In this document: positions 11,453 to 23,112 of the stretch, piece after piece
Numbering within the stretch: the stretch's first letter is position 1
How the letters are laid out: each line of letters starts with the position of its first letter
Assembly: GCA_039090855.1 (NCBI GenBank)
Contig: CM077023.1
Location: 83,985,127 to 84,049,126, forward strand
Source: Macrothele yani
Lineage: Eukaryota > Arthropoda > Arachnida > Araneae > Macrothelidae
Length of the DNA stretch: 64,000 nucleotides
Reading direction: 5' to 3'
Notes under the pieces: generated by a model
Seen by the model: the letters and a program-made list of their open reading frames with translations, nothing else
What the model was told of the DNA's origin: nothing
Database searches by the model: none
Translations under genes and position numbers: made by a program

Positions 11453-11460
11453 ATACAGAA

Positions 11461-11716
11461 CAGGAGCGTATATAAAAAAAAATTTGGGGGGGGGGGGAGC
11501 GGCCGAGCGAAAGTGGAAGTTTCTGAAATCCATCAGGACAAAATAAAAGTTAATGAAAAATAGAGAACAAAAATTAAAGCACTATTTTCTCTTGTAAATT
11601 AGTGCATCTTTATTAAATTAAAGCATTTTTCTAACGTAAGTCGCATTTAACAAAGAAATGAAATACTTTCGGAGGGGGTTAAGGCCCCCTTGGCTACCCC
11701 TCTAAATACGCCCCTG
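11461..11716. mobile_element. hAT-type MITE (256 bp, 8-bp duplication)
   Basis: The ends CAGGAGCGTATAT and ATACGCCCCTG are imperfect inverted repeats of the CAGGGGCGTA type seen in hAT elements. The perfect 8-bp duplication ATACAGAA (11,453-11,460 and 11,717-11,724) is the hAT hallmark. Inside are a run of G and a GGGTTAAGGCCCCC stretch; no coding capacity. Confidence 0.88.
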
Positions 11717-11724
11717 ATACAGAA

Positions 11725-12575
11725 CGTAGTTCTTGATCGTACGGAGTGTGCTGCCAACGTTGATAGAGAGCCTTTGTCTTTCCAAAGACGAAAACTCCAA
11801 ATCGTTTTCTGCTCATGAGAGGGCAGTGAGCAATTACTCAGTGATCAATCGTTAATCAATTCTTAAATTCTCGCCATGTGCGAGTTAATGATTATCCTGT
11901 AGCGATAAGACACGTAGTCTGGAAATTGATGATGGAATACTTCTCTTACAATATGAACACGAATGTCGCAACATGATTCTCTGGCAAACGGTCGTCCGTT
12001 TCCGCGTAGCAAACAAAGGATTTTGAGATAAAAGTTATCCTATACAACAGCTAGAAATTGAGAATTTAACATAAGGAGAAATCTCACAGCTCCCAGATTA
12101 TTATTTTAAAAAAAATCGGATCTAAGGCCATTCTGCTGTTTATCACGCATGAGTACAAATGTAGAACTGAAGCTTTCCTTGAGTTGCAGCTCCAGTTTTT
12201 TTTGTTCTTCTTTAAGGTCTGATTCTGATGGAGATCCTTAGGGAACCACTTCCTTGTTCTGTGAGTGAAAACCTAAAGAGATAAAATAAGGCATTAAAAT
12301 ATGAACAAAAACGTCATAATACGGAAAAGTAATTCTTGTGGCAAAAGAGCAAATAATTAATTAACTTACGTGTACTAGTGTGGTCATCTTCGTAATTTGG
12401 AAAAGCAGGACACTTTGATTTTTTTTTCCACGGCATTTCATATAATACATATTTCCTAAGCCATAGGTGGTTAATAACCACGCGCGAAAAAATAATTTGG
12501 TTTGTATAGTGAAACAATGTAAAATTACACACACAAGAAAGAACCTGACCTGTAAAATATTTCCCTTAAACTCAA
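11725..12575. other. Intergenic stretch, nothing recognised
   Basis: AT-rich DNA with short frames only. No domain or repeat recognised. Confidence 0.5.
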
Positions 12576-13888
12576 CGAGGGATTGCTGATAAGTTCTTGG
12601 CCTCACCAAGAAGGAAATGGGATAGAGCCATGAAACTTACAAACTATTCCACATATTCACCCCAAAGTTCAACACACTTGGTACAGCATTTCTGGAGTTT
12701 TTTTTAACACTTCCAAAAAAATTTCTGAAGTTTGATCACTCAGATACTGCTCTTCTACTGATATCACCTTCGAATCATTCAAAAAATGCTTCCCTTTCAA
12801 ACTTTTTTTAAGGTTTGGGAACAGGAAATAGTCCTATGGAGCAAGGTCTGGTGAGTAGGGTGAAAGGTCTGTGCACTTAAACCCCAGATCCCTCAAAATA
12901 TCCATTGTATTTTCAGTCTTGTGAGCCGGCTCATCGTCTTGCAAAAAGAGAACACTTTTCCGCAGTTAATCTCCCCTTTTTCTCTTCAACGCCTCCCTTA
13001 ATTGGCCCAGCAAGTTGGAAAAATATTCAGAATTTATTGTTTGGACCTCCTGGAGATGGTCAGTCAGTAAAACGCCTTCCGAATCCCAAAAGACCACTGC
13101 TGTGACCTTTCCTGCAGACCTTTGAGTCTTGAATTTCTTTGGCCGTGGAGAACCCGAGTGCCGCGACTACAGGGACTGTTGTTTCGTCTCTGGATCGTAG
13201 AGATGTAACCACGTTTCATCAACAGTGACAAGTTGCTGCAAAAAATCTTCACCAGATCGCTCAAAATGCTACGAAACCGATTTGGAAGTGTCCACTCGTT
13301 TTCGTTTCTCATCGGCGCTCAAACATTTGGGCACCCACTTCGCTGACATCTTCTGCATATCCAAGTACTAATTAATTAATGAATTATGAACTCAACACGT
13401 TCCCTGGAAATCGCCAGTGTATCTGTTATTGTTTTAGCCGAGATTCGCCGATCTGTCAGAATCAAGTAATCAACACGATCAACAATTTCGGGTGTTGTCA
13501 CTGTTGAAGGCCTCCGAGATCTTGTTGCATCTTCGGTCTCAAAATCTCCACGCTAAAAAAATGGCACACCGTTTTTTCACAGTGGAATATAACGGGCGCT
13601 TGTCACTTAATGTTTGCGTCTAACACTCATAGATTTTCTTTGCAGTTTTCTTCTGCAGGAACAGAAATTCCATGACAGCCCGGAGTTCCACATTCAAAAA
13701 TTCAACACTTTGCTTTGACATGATTCAGTTCAGGACGTCAAACATCTTAGAAAAAAAAAAGGGGGGGGGGCAATTAGTCTGAGAATTGGCACTTTACAAT
13801 ACAAAAGAACACTCTCGAACTACAGTGACAAAACATTACTACAATTGCAAAAAGTGGGTTGGGCCGAGAACTTTTCAGCGTCCCCTCG
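12576..13888 (-). mobile_element. mariner-superfamily element (HTH_48/GVQW-like type), decayed
   Basis: The left end GAGGGATTGCTGATAAGTTC and the right end GAACTTTTCAGCGTCCCCTC are imperfect inverted repeats about 25 bp long. This terminus type (GAGGG..AAGTTCNTGGCC) is shared by a common animal mariner group. Length 1313 bp. A TA follows the right end; the left side does not show a clear TA. Confidence 0.75.
12640..13721 (-). pseudogene. mariner-type transposase relic
   Basis: The start at 13,721 reads MSKQSVEFLNVELRAVMEFL, a N-terminal helix-turn-helix opening typical of mariner proteins of the GVQW/HTH_48 kind. Near the other end the minus strand holds a degraded YSPDLAPYDYFLFPNLKKSL phrase (third catalytic Asp context), followed by the usual C-terminal tail. 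Stops and shifts occur throughout. Confidence 0.75.
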
Positions 13889-13889
13889 T

Positions 13890-14460
13890 ATGTTGTTTGA
13901 CATATTTTTTTCCCACCTCTAACAGATTGTAGTTCTTTGTATTTCGGAAACTGTTCAACAACATATTTACAACTAACATTGAAGTTCACACAGACTTGCA
14001 GTTCCCCTGTTACACTGTCCCCATTGAGATTGTTTCGCTCATTCCTCCAAGCACTTTTCATGACAGAAAACACGCTTTCGCAGTGTACATTAGAGCAAGC
14101 AATTGAAAACTGCCGCTCTAATGCACTTCTCTCTCATAATCCATGGCGTGTTTTTAGTTACCGGGGACACTTTAGCGGTGAAAAGCGAATGACGTCAGAA
14201 TATCGTTTCATCAGACCTCTCTGGGTTGAATGGCTCTTAGCTTTTCCTGAAAAGCAGGACAAAAGCATCAGGCATACAAATTAAGCCGGACGTCAGACAA
14301 TTCGGCAACAAGCAAGTCTGCCCAGCTTAAAGCAGGACGAATGGCCACCGTAACTAACGCTATATTGCATTGCTGGTAGAATATTACAAGTGAGTGCCAT
14401 GATTTCTAGACATTATAAATCAAAAGTTGTGTGATAGTAAAGAGTGTAAACCCATTTAAT
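13890..14460. other. Intergenic stretch with one unassigned open frame
   Basis: A plus-strand frame of 115 codons (13,937-14,284) is open but has no recognisable domain, and it overlaps an opposite-strand frame. I do not call it a gene. Confidence 0.35.
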
Positions 14461-14499
14461 AACTATACACTGATGGACCATTACATTATGACTACCTAC

Positions 14500-15394
14500 C
14501 AAATTAGCTGTAGGTCCCTCTTTAGCCCGCAAAACAGCGGCCACTCGGCAAGGCACCGATTCCATGAGGTGGCGATAGGTATCCTGGGATATCTGGTACC
14601 ATAATGTTAACAGCAGGGCCTCCAGTTCCCGTACATTTCGGGGTGGTGGTGATTCAGCGAGAACCCGCTTTTCTAAGTTGAACCACAAATGTTCGATTGG
14701 GTTAATGTCAGGTTTATTTGAAGCACAAGGCATTAACAGAAAGTCATCAGCATGTTCCTCGAACCACTCCTTAACGATTCTGGCAGTGTGGCATGGCGCA
14801 TCATCCTGTTGGTAATGGTCATCACCAGCAGGGAATACAGTTGCCATTAATGGGTGAACTTGGTCCGCAACGATGTTCAGATACCTGACAGCTGCCAGGG
14901 ATTGGGCTATTGGGATAATGGGGCCTAAAGTGTTTCCAAGAAAACACCGGCCGCAGCATAACACCTCCGACGCCGGCCTGTTTCCGCCCAACAGTGAATC
15001 CAGGTGCCATAGTCTCCGTTGGTACTTGGTGTACCTGCGCTCGGCAGTCTACGTGATGCACAAGGAATCTTTTCGTCTAATTAGGCCACTTTCTTCCAAT
15101 CATCCACGATCCAATCTCGGTGATCTAGGGCCCATTTCATGCATTGTTGGCGATGACGTGCAGTGAGCATGGGGACCCGACTGGATCTTCGGCTACGCAG
15201 TCCCACGCGCAGAAGGCTGCGACGAACTGTTGGCTGTGACATATTGCCCTGATCACCACTGTTGTAGGTGCGGATGATTTGTCGCAATGTGGCCTTGCGG
15301 TCGCGGTGAACCATGCGTGAGAGTCTCCGCTCCTCTCTGGCATCAGTGAGCTGCGGACGACACACGGCTGGTCAACGGTTCGTCGTTTGGCCAT
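14500..15394 (-). pseudogene. Tc1-like transposase, two long frames with a break
   Basis: The N-terminal frame starts MAKRRTVDQP and passes through a helix-turn-helix with QPTVRRSLLRVGLRSRRSSR. The central portion is frame-broken around the first catalytic Asp. The C-terminal frame (192 codons) then gives DDAPCHTARIVKEWFEEHAD and NKPDINPIEHLWFNLEKRVL, the second and third catalytic motifs of the DD34E family. Better preserved than most copies here, but not intact. Confidence 0.88.
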
Positions 15395-15506
15395 CTGTGC
15401 ATCACTCTTGATACGTACACACTACAGCAGCACGTGAACAACCAGCAAGTCGCGTCGTTTCCTCCGAGATCGTAGTTCCGAGGCTCCGTTCCATCACTAT
15501 TTGTCC

Positions 15507-15512
15507 TTTATC
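15507..15512. repeat. Left target-site duplication TTTATC of the palindromic element
   Basis: TTTATC lies directly before the AGTAGTAG terminus and is repeated directly after the CTACTACT terminus at 28,948-28,953. A 6-bp duplication is characteristic of Polinton/Maverick integration. Confidence 0.85.
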
Positions 15513-16036
15513 AGTAGTAGAAAAGGACGGATCCGAGCTTAAACCGGAGCCATAGACTTAACATTAGGTGACGGCCGGAGCAGCCGGAGCCAGCCGGAGC
15601 AAGCTGCAGCCGAGCGAACGGAGGGGGCGTGGGTCAGTAGCAGCCTCCAATTCCCCGCTGCAATTTTTCCTCCGACCGAAGGGTGTGCTTATCTCCGAAG
15701 ATAGTAGTATTTATTGGACTTTGTCGAATGTTGGGGGGAAATCAATGAAGGCTTATTCCTTTTTTTTTAATTTAATGAAGGTTGTTTCATTATTTATTTT
15801 CCCCTCTCTCGACCCCATCCCCTTAGATTATTGTTATGTAAAACGTTTTTTCCCTCGTAATTTGTTGATTTTTCAATTAATTTTCATGAATTCCTCATGT
15901 GTCTTCCCTAATGAAAATTATGTAGGGTAAGTATTAATTAATCATTTCTCTTTTATTTTTTCTCGAATAACACGGTCATGTCCTCATCTCAAGAAATGTT
16001 ATTATGATATCTTATTTTTGTTCATAAATGTTTGAT

Positions 16037-16600
16037 TTTGAGGATGGCAACGCCCGAGTGGGAAAGGGGTTGGATATAGGGGATGGCAACTCGATGTGTT
16101 GCCCCCTAGCGGTGCTTCTTGGAACTTTCGATTGATCTTTGATTTTGAGGGATGGCAACGCCCGAGTGGGAAAGGGGTTGGATATAGGGGGATGGCAACT
16201 CGATGTGTTGCCCTCTAGCGGTGCTTCTTGGAACTTTCGATTGATCTTTGATTTTGAGGGATGGCAACGCCTGAGTGGGAAAGGGGTTGGATATAGGGGG
16301 ATGTCAACTCGATGTGCTGCCCCCTAGCGGTGCTTCTTGGAGCTTTCGATTGATCTTTGATTTTGAGGGATGGCAACGGCCGAGTGGGAAAGGTGTTGGA
16401 TATAGGGGGATGCCAACTCGATGTACTACCCCTAGCGATGCTTCTTGGAACTTTCGATGGATCTTTGATTTTGGGGGATGGCAACGACCGAGTGGGGAAA
16501 GGGTACTGCGTAGGTGTTAGATATGATGATGCTTCTTGGAACTTTATTATTTCGATGGATCTTTGATTTTGAGGGATGGCAACGACTGAGTGGGGTCCGT
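16037..16600. repeat. 109-bp tandem repeat array in the left arm
   Basis: GATTTTGAGGGATGGCAACG recurs near 16,037, 16,143, 16,251, 16,361, 16,470 and 16,568, so about five and a half units of 109 bp. Each earlier unit holds GCCCCCTAGCGGTGC or a close variant. The array reads open on both strands because the unit is short of stops; I regard the resulting peptides as artefacts. Confidence 0.9.
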
Positions 16601-17549
16601 TGGGAATTTCTGCATTTATTCCTGTGTTTTGCAAGCAAGATTTCCCCCTCTTCAATACTATTTTTCCCCCGGAGGAAATGTTTGCGTAACGATGCTGGGG
16701 AATTTTCTTTCCAAGGGAATAAAAATGCTCCTAAGGTCTTAGCGAGGTTCTAACTCACGATGATTTGGTTTCCAAAAAATAGTCAGGGGGTCAAATGGTT
16801 TTCGTGTACTACGTATTCCCTATATATATATTTTTAAATTACTTTTACGTTATTTCTTCATGTGTTTTTATATATTTTTTGTATGTTTTGAGGGAGTTTT
16901 TTCGTGTAGATGTAATGAATTTTCTGAGGAACTTTTCTTTTTTCCTCCATTCAATTTTATTTCAGACCATGAGACGAGGAAATGCTTCTTTAGAAATTAT
17001 TTCGTTCTTGTTCGCAGTAATTACTGGACATAGACTTCATGTTAATTCTGAGTCTTTAACCCCTGCAATAATATTTTCTCGTAATTTTTTCGTATGTTCA
17101 AGAACTCTACAGATCTTTCCCAGTTAAAATTCTGCTCAAACAATATTTTCGGTCTTTATTTCCTTATAGCTTCCCAATTTCCGATATTTTTCTTCCTCTA
17201 TCTTTGAAATTTCATTAAACTTCTCAATAGGTCAGGATTCTTTTTTTCTTGGACAAACTTATGAGTCCTTTTATTCACACTATCTTTTTTTTTTCATTTC
17301 ATTTCAGCAAACGATTATTTTAGATGCAACAAATCGTCAGATTTTGGTTTCCTTATATAGCATATTTTCCAACTTGCTTAAAAATATTCCTCAAAGCTTG
17401 CATGTATGTCAAATATACATTTTTTTTATTCTTTCCTAGTTAGCCATACTTTTCGTGGACTGCCTTGACAGGAAAGCATTCAATGTCAAGACATACAATC
17501 TAAAACCTTTTTTCTTTCGATAAAATTTGTATTCTTTGAGCTGAATATT
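16556..17549. repeat. ~1 kb AT-rich module, copy 1 (left arm)
   Basis: Starts TGGATCTTTGATTTTGAGG and ends CTTTGAGCTGAATATT. Copy 2 (17,774-18,770) matches nearly base for base, with small indels in homopolymers. Both have inverted counterparts in the right arm. No recognisable protein; the plus-strand 110-codon frame is low-complexity. Confidence 0.85.
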
Positions 17550-17773
17550 AGTCCCGCGTGTTCCCTCATTAACCTAATCTCAGTCAGATGCTGAAGGATT
17601 TCCTTTTGCTTGTCAGCATATTGACATAAGATTAGTCACATTTTCCCTTTGTTCGTTGTTGTGAATAGTTAGAAAGATTACAAAGTTTAAAGTAGTCTAT
17701 GACTAAAAGGATGCTATTTACGGCCTAACGTGCTGCGGTATTGACTTTAGATAATTGTCCTTCTTGTTTCTTC

Positions 17774-18770
17774 TGGATCTTTGATTTTGAGGGATGGCAA
17801 CGACTGAGTGGGGTCCGTTGGGAGTTTTTGCATTTATTCCTGTGGTTTGCAAGCAAGATTCCCCCCACCCCCTCTTCAATACTATTTTTCCCCCGGAGGA
17901 AATTTTTACGTAACGATGCTGGGGAATTTTCTTTCCAAGGAATAAAAATGCTCCTAAGGTCTTAGCGAGGTTCTAACTCACGATGATTTGGTTTCCAAAA
18001 ATAGTCAGGGGGTCAAATGGTTTTCGTGTACTACGTATTCCCTATATATATATTTTTAAATTACTTTTACGTTATTTCTTCATGTGTTTTTATATATTTT
18101 TTGTATGTTTTGAGGGAGTTTTTCGTGTAGATGTAATGAATTTTCTGGGGAACTTTTCTTTTTTCCTCCATTCAATTTTATTTCAGACCATGAGACGAGG
18201 AAATGCTTCTTTAGAAATTATTTCGTTCTTGTTCGCAGTAATTACTGGACATAGACTTCATGTTAATTCTGAGTCTTTCACCCCTGCAATAATATTTTCT
18301 CGTAATTTTTTCGTATGTTCAAGAACTCTACAGATCTTTCCCAGTTAAAATTCTGCTCAAACAATATTTTCGGTCTTTATTTCCTTATAGCTTCCCAATT
18401 TCCGATATTTTTTCTTCCTCTATCTTTGAAATTTCATTAAACTTCTCAATAGGTCAGGATTCTTTTTTTCTTTGGACAAACTTATGAGGCCTTTTATTCA
18501 GACTATCTTTTTTTTTTCCATTTCATTTCAGCAAACGATTATTTTAGATGCAACAAATCGTCAGATTTTGGTTTCCTTATATAGCATATTTTCCAACTAG
18601 CTTAAAAATATTCCTCAAAGCTTGCATGTATGTCAAATATACATTTTTTTATTCTTTCGTAGTTAGCCATACTTTTCGTGGACTGCCTCGACAGGAAAGC
18701 ATTCAATGTCAAGACATACAATCTAAAACCTTTTTCTTTCGATAAAATTTGTATTCTTTGGGCTGAATAT
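17774..18770. repeat. ~1 kb AT-rich module, copy 2 (left arm)
   Basis: Direct duplicate of 16,556-17,549, separated from it by about 220 bp of unique sequence. The module has no identified function. Confidence 0.85.
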
Positions 18771-20560
18771 TTTTTCTGTCTCGTCCGAAAAACATTCATT
18801 CTAGAGGCAAAGCGACTAATTCCGTTCTTCCCATAAACATTATTTTTTTATTTATTTGATATTCAGAGTTGTATACATTTACTATCCAAAAAAGAGATAT
18901 ATTTAATGTAAAGGTATATTCTTCCAAGCTGGGAAATATATGTATATCTTAGTCTCATTTCCAGTTAAAGGAAATGCATCTTTATATTTCAATATGAAAA
19001 AAGAAGCCCTATAAGTGAAAGCTCAACCTAAAGACGGATAGATTGTTCACACTCTCTCTACTCTATGACATTTCTTTACTGAATATACCATGGCCTTTTT
19101 TTTCATGAACTGCTTTAAAATCTTCGTTCTCACTTTACTATTGTCAGATTCCATGTCCCTCCAGTTTTTTACTGAGAAACAGAAGCATTTATTCAATTTT
19201 AATTTATTAAGAGAGTAGAACTCTTTTAGGCTTTCGAAGTACTTTCAAGTCTTTCATTACGAAAATTTTCATTGTCATGAAAGAAGCCATAATCGAGATG
19301 ATTTACTATCGTTTCAATGAAAGTGTTTACGCATTCATTGCTATGATGTCAGATTTCATTTTCTTATACTTCGAACAGAAAATGAGTTTGAATCATTCGT
19401 CGAGAAAACATTTCTTTCATATATATATATATATATATTTTTTTTTGCCTCCGAATCAAACGAACTCAAAAAAATAAGAGACGCACTTTAATATTTTTTT
19501 TTCCTCTTATGAGAGGAATACGGGAATATGATACCAAAATTAAAGAATAAAGAATATCGACTTTCCTCTCAACACCGTACATCTACGTTTTTTTTTTATT
19601 TTTTTTATTTTCAATAAGCTATTTCTATATTTTTACAACTGAATAGAATTATTTATTGAAAAATTCTAAGTAAGACGAAAAATGGTTTTGTTGATTTCCT
19701 AAGAGGATGATTTTGGAAATTTTCGTTTTCTGGTAATTGTAAAAATCTCATAGAATAACATGGGAAAACTAGCATGCATAAAAGACTGTTTTGGATCGAG
19801 TAAATTGAAAGAATTTTACAAAGTTCATTTCAGAAAAGTACATTCCTTCCTAGTGTCAAAAACGAATCACTTCGTTTTTTCTAAGATACACTTTGGAATC
19901 TTATAAAAGTGCATAGGGTCAAAAACGATTTTGATGATTTTACTAAGATGACAGATTTCGGATTTCTTGTGATAGAAAATACAGTGAATTTCCCATTGAA
20001 TAACATGGGAAACTGCGAAATTTAAGAAGCACGTTTTCGTTCAAGTAAAATATTTTAAAAGTCTTTTTTTTCGAATCAGTTGAAAACAGACAGGGTGTGT
20101 TTCTGAACAGTTCATTATTTCCTAAAATCAAAACGAATCACTTCGTTTATTTATTTTTTTCCTAATGTGCGTTTCTGAAAGAAGTAAAAATAGTTTAGGT
20201 AGAAAATTGGAAATATATTTTTATGAATCCTAGACTGTTTATTTACGTATAGCTAGAGGGGTCTTCAGTGAGAGCACTTATTCTCTTTTCAAACTAAGAG
20301 AATGAAGTGTAGTCAGTTTGAAAAAAAAATTCAAACTCCCCTAAATTTAGTTTTGTCCTGGTTTCGACTCAATACTGTAAAGCATTGCTCTCAGACCAGT
20401 TGAATTCCTGGCCCTTAATGAAATACATTAAGCCTTTCCCTTAAAAATAAGCAATCTCTTCTTCAATACCAGATCCCCAATAAATTTCTTTAAGAGTTAT
20501 TCATTCACACTTTTACTTTTAAAAACTTGAAATTCATTATTATTTAACTCATTACAAAAA
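18771..20560. other. AT-rich inner region of the left arm, no gene recognised
   Basis: Contains a short (AT)n run near 19,420 and two copies of a palindromic AACGAATCACTTCGTT motif (19,858-19,880 and 20,130-20,148). Short frames on the minus strand are mirrored exactly in the right arm but show no domain. Confidence 0.6.
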
Positions 20561-20610
20561 ATGAAACTCATTCATACAGAAAAAATATAAATGAATAAAA
20601 ATAAATAAAG

Positions 20611-20629
20611 CAGTCCTAAAAAAGGACTG
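20611..20629 (-). terminator. Stem-loop downstream of the PC4-like gene (left arm)
   Basis: CAGTCCTAAAAAAGGACTG is a perfect 6-bp stem with a 7-base loop. It lies about 75 bp beyond the gene's stop codon and is conserved in the right arm at 23,944-23,962. Its position suggests a 3' end signal, which is inference. Confidence 0.45.
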
Positions 20630-20702
20630 TTTTTCTGGGTCCCCTTCATACAGCTGCTCCATGGTCGGTATAAGGAATTTTTCTTTTACCTGCTAATATC
20701 TC

Positions 20703-21602
20703 AGCACATTGACTTCACAGTCTCTAGCAAGTTCTTTACAATTATGCTTTCCAAGAACGCTTTGGACGGGACATGGTCTCCAGTGACTGCAACAAAAGAT
20801 TCTGCTAGAATCTTGGGGTTAAGCAATGCAACGGCATCATCGAAATACTTTTGCCACTTGGATTCGGGGTGGTACATGCACAGCTGTGGGCCGTGATGTT
20901 TGCGAATATGCGATTTGGGGGTTGGTGGCACTCCATACAATAATATAAGTTATTGACATGTTCCTGAAGGCGATCCCTTACCATGTCAGCAAGCATGATG
21001 AAAAACTCTTCATCTGAGATGGAAGCAACAGGGGAAGAAGTCCTTGGATGGTGCAAAACAGCCTTTCTAAAGACAGGTCCAAATAGTAGTTGAGTAATGC
21101 TGTCCCATATTTTTCCACATTGATCAATAAGAGTTCCAAATTGTTGACAAGTCAGCTTTATCGGAACAGGATTCAATCGACGAAAACCATGAATTCTGGG
21201 GGAAAGCACTTCTAACGTGTAACTGCCAGAAGCATCTCTTAAGAGGGAAGGACAGCAGGAAACAATAAGTTCACGATTAATCAAGATGTCACAATTCATG
21301 CCTTGAATCCAGTGTGATTTTCCCATGAATTTTCGGAACGTTGAAGCTGACATTGTTATTCCATTCTTAGAAGGGTAGAAAGATTCTCCATCTTTCCTGT
21401 ATCTTCTTACATGAACTCGGACCGTGTTGTTAAAATCGCATACTTTCACGAATGCGTTACCCCCTAAATGAAAATGATGAGGTGCAAGATTTTTCATAGA
21501 AATTCTTGGGAGGATAACTTCTCCACACGATTTGGGCTTTAAAGGAACGGACTCACATACCTTCTTAGCGAGAGTAGCAGAAATTTCAGCACTTTGCTTC
21601 AT
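20703..21602 (-). pseudogene. PC4/p15-like ssDNA-binding domain protein, left copy (one frameshift)
   Basis: About 300 codons from the ATG at 21,602. A PC4 (transcriptional coactivator p15) C-terminal-type domain starts about 50 residues in: VRVHVRRYRKDGESFYPSKN then GITMSASTFRKFM, matching the beta-ribbon plus helix pattern of that family. Such domains bind single-stranded DNA and form dimers. Near the C-terminus a C-x2-C..H-x-C cluster (YYCMECHQ..ITAHSC) could hold zinc. A one-base loss in a C-run near 20,870 shifts the frame about 55 codons before the end. The frame also extends upstream of the ATG to a TTG, so a spliced 5' exon is possible. It is the only recognisable gene of the palindromic element. 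Confidence 0.7.
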
Positions 21603-22044
21603 CGTGGAAATGGAATCAGTAGCACTCAAAGCAACAGACAAAAATGAAGTGACTCGTTTGAAGACTAAAGACAAACTGAAGGAACAGCTCTTATTCTAAG
21701 TCAAAACTGAGAAGAGGTTGGAGTTCGTCACTTGTTTACTGCTTGAGAGGGAAAGAGCAGAGTCATGGGGTTTAAGAACACTCGGTTATCTTCTTTTCTA
21801 AAGGTCAAATTCAATCTAATGTTTGGAGCATTCTTTTGTCGAGGCAGACCATGACTCCAATACGAATTAGTTGGTGGCAGGATCTGTAGTAAAGTTCCAG
21901 ATCTCAAAGATAAGGAAACTGGTTTAAACCTCCGTTTCGCTTGAAAACAAGTCTCTTTCCTGTCAGAGAGATACTGATGTAATACAAGACAAAGGATCTA
22001 ATTCAGCTTCGTCATCACGGTGATAACCGATTTGGTTATCACCA

Positions 22045-22690
22045 TTTCTTATAAAAGTGCATGGGGATCAAAAAACGATTTTGATGATTTTACTAAGATG
22101 ACAGATTTCGGATTTCTTATGATAGAAAATACAGTGAATTTCCCATTGAATAACATGGGAAACTACGAAATTTAAGAAGCACGTTTTCGTTCAAGTAAAA
22201 TATTTTAAAAGGTAATCAGTTGAAAACAGACAGGGTGTGTTTCTGAACAGTTCATTATTTCCTAAAATCAAAACGAATCACTTCGTTTTTTCCTAATGTG
22301 CGTTTCTGAAAGAAGTAAAAATAGTTTAGGTAGAAAATTGGAAATATATTTTTATGAATCCTAGACTGTTTATTTACGTATAGCTAGAGGGGTCTTCAGT
22401 GAGAGCACTTATTCTCTTTTCAAACTAAGAGAATGAAGTGTAGTCAGTTTGAAAAAAAATTCAAACTCCCTAAATTTAGTCTTTTGTCCTGGTTTCGACT
22501 CAATACTGTAAAGCATTGCTCTCAGACCAGTTGAATTCCTGGCCCTTAATGAAATACATTAAGCCTTTCCCTTAAAAATAAGCAATCTCTTCTTCAATAC
22601 CAGATCCCCAATAAATTTCTTTAAGAGTTATTCATTCACACTTTTACTTTTAAAAACTTGAAATTCATTATTATTTAACTCCTTATAAAA
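22045..22690. repeat. Direct repeat of the PC4 gene's 3' flank
   Basis: About 640 bp starting ATAAAAGTGCATGGGGATCA repeats the stretch near 19,900-20,565 in the same orientation with minor indels, including one AACGAATCACTTCGTT hairpin (22,270-22,292). It is present only in the left arm, on the upstream side of the gene. Confidence 0.85.
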
Positions 22691-22861
22691 ATGAAACACA
22701 TTCACCCTTTTACTTTAAAAAACTTGAAATAACTTCATACAAAAATTAAACCCATTCACTTTTTTACTTTTAAAATTATAGAAAAATAGATGATAGAGAA
22801 CATAGGTTCACTTTCTCATTCACACTCATGCATAAATAGTGCTGTTTGAGCTGCATGGAGG

Positions 22862-22944
22862 AGCTAGTGAGAATAGCTCACATCCTTTAACAGTTTTTAG
22901 TCCAATTGAATGATAGATGGAGGTTTTTCCCACCCATCTTGACA
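22862..22944. other. 83-bp loop of the palindrome
   Basis: The only sequence at the centre without an inverted partner. It contains a small internal hairpin (GAGCTAGTGAGAATAGCTC) and a GATGGAGGT phrase that can pair again with ACCTCCAT at the arm edge. Confidence 0.8.
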
Positions 22945-23112
22945 CCTCCATGCAGCTCAAACAGCACTATTTATGCATGAGTGTGAATGAGAAAGTGAAC
23001 CTATGTTCTCTATCATCTATTTTTCTATAATTTTAAAAGTAAAAAAGTGAATGGGTTTAATTTTTGTATGAAGTTATTTCAAGTTTTTTAAAGTAAAAGG
23101 GTGAATGTGTTT

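Larger units (their letters stand above)
14466..15512 (-). mobile_element. Tc1-like element, 3' part (split by the palindrome)
   Basis: The left end is TACACTGATGGACCATTACA preceded by TA. The transposase reads on the minus strand from 15,394. Beyond the start codon, about 118 bp of 5' leader runs up to the TTTATC at 15,507-15,512, where a 13.4 kb palindromic element begins. The other end of this Tc1 is proposed at 28,948-29,125, where GGTGGTCATAATGGAATGGC resembles the complement of the left terminus. Confidence 0.75.
15513..22861. repeat. Left arm of the palindrome
   Basis: 7349 bp. Order inward: terminus, CCGGAGC repeats (15,575-15,605), short unique DNA, 109-bp tandem repeats, ~1 kb module copy 1 (16,556-17,549), ~200 bp unique, module copy 2 (17,774-18,770), AT-rich DNA, hairpins, 3' end of the PC4 gene, the gene itself, then a repeated copy of the gene's 3' flank (22,045-22,690) and a junction segment. 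It contains about 1.23 kb (21,461-22,693) absent from the right arm. Confidence 0.85.

Noticed and set aside
16139..16655. Several open frames in the left palindrome arm
   Set aside because: By-products of the 109-bp repeat; peptides repeat and the opposite strand is open too.
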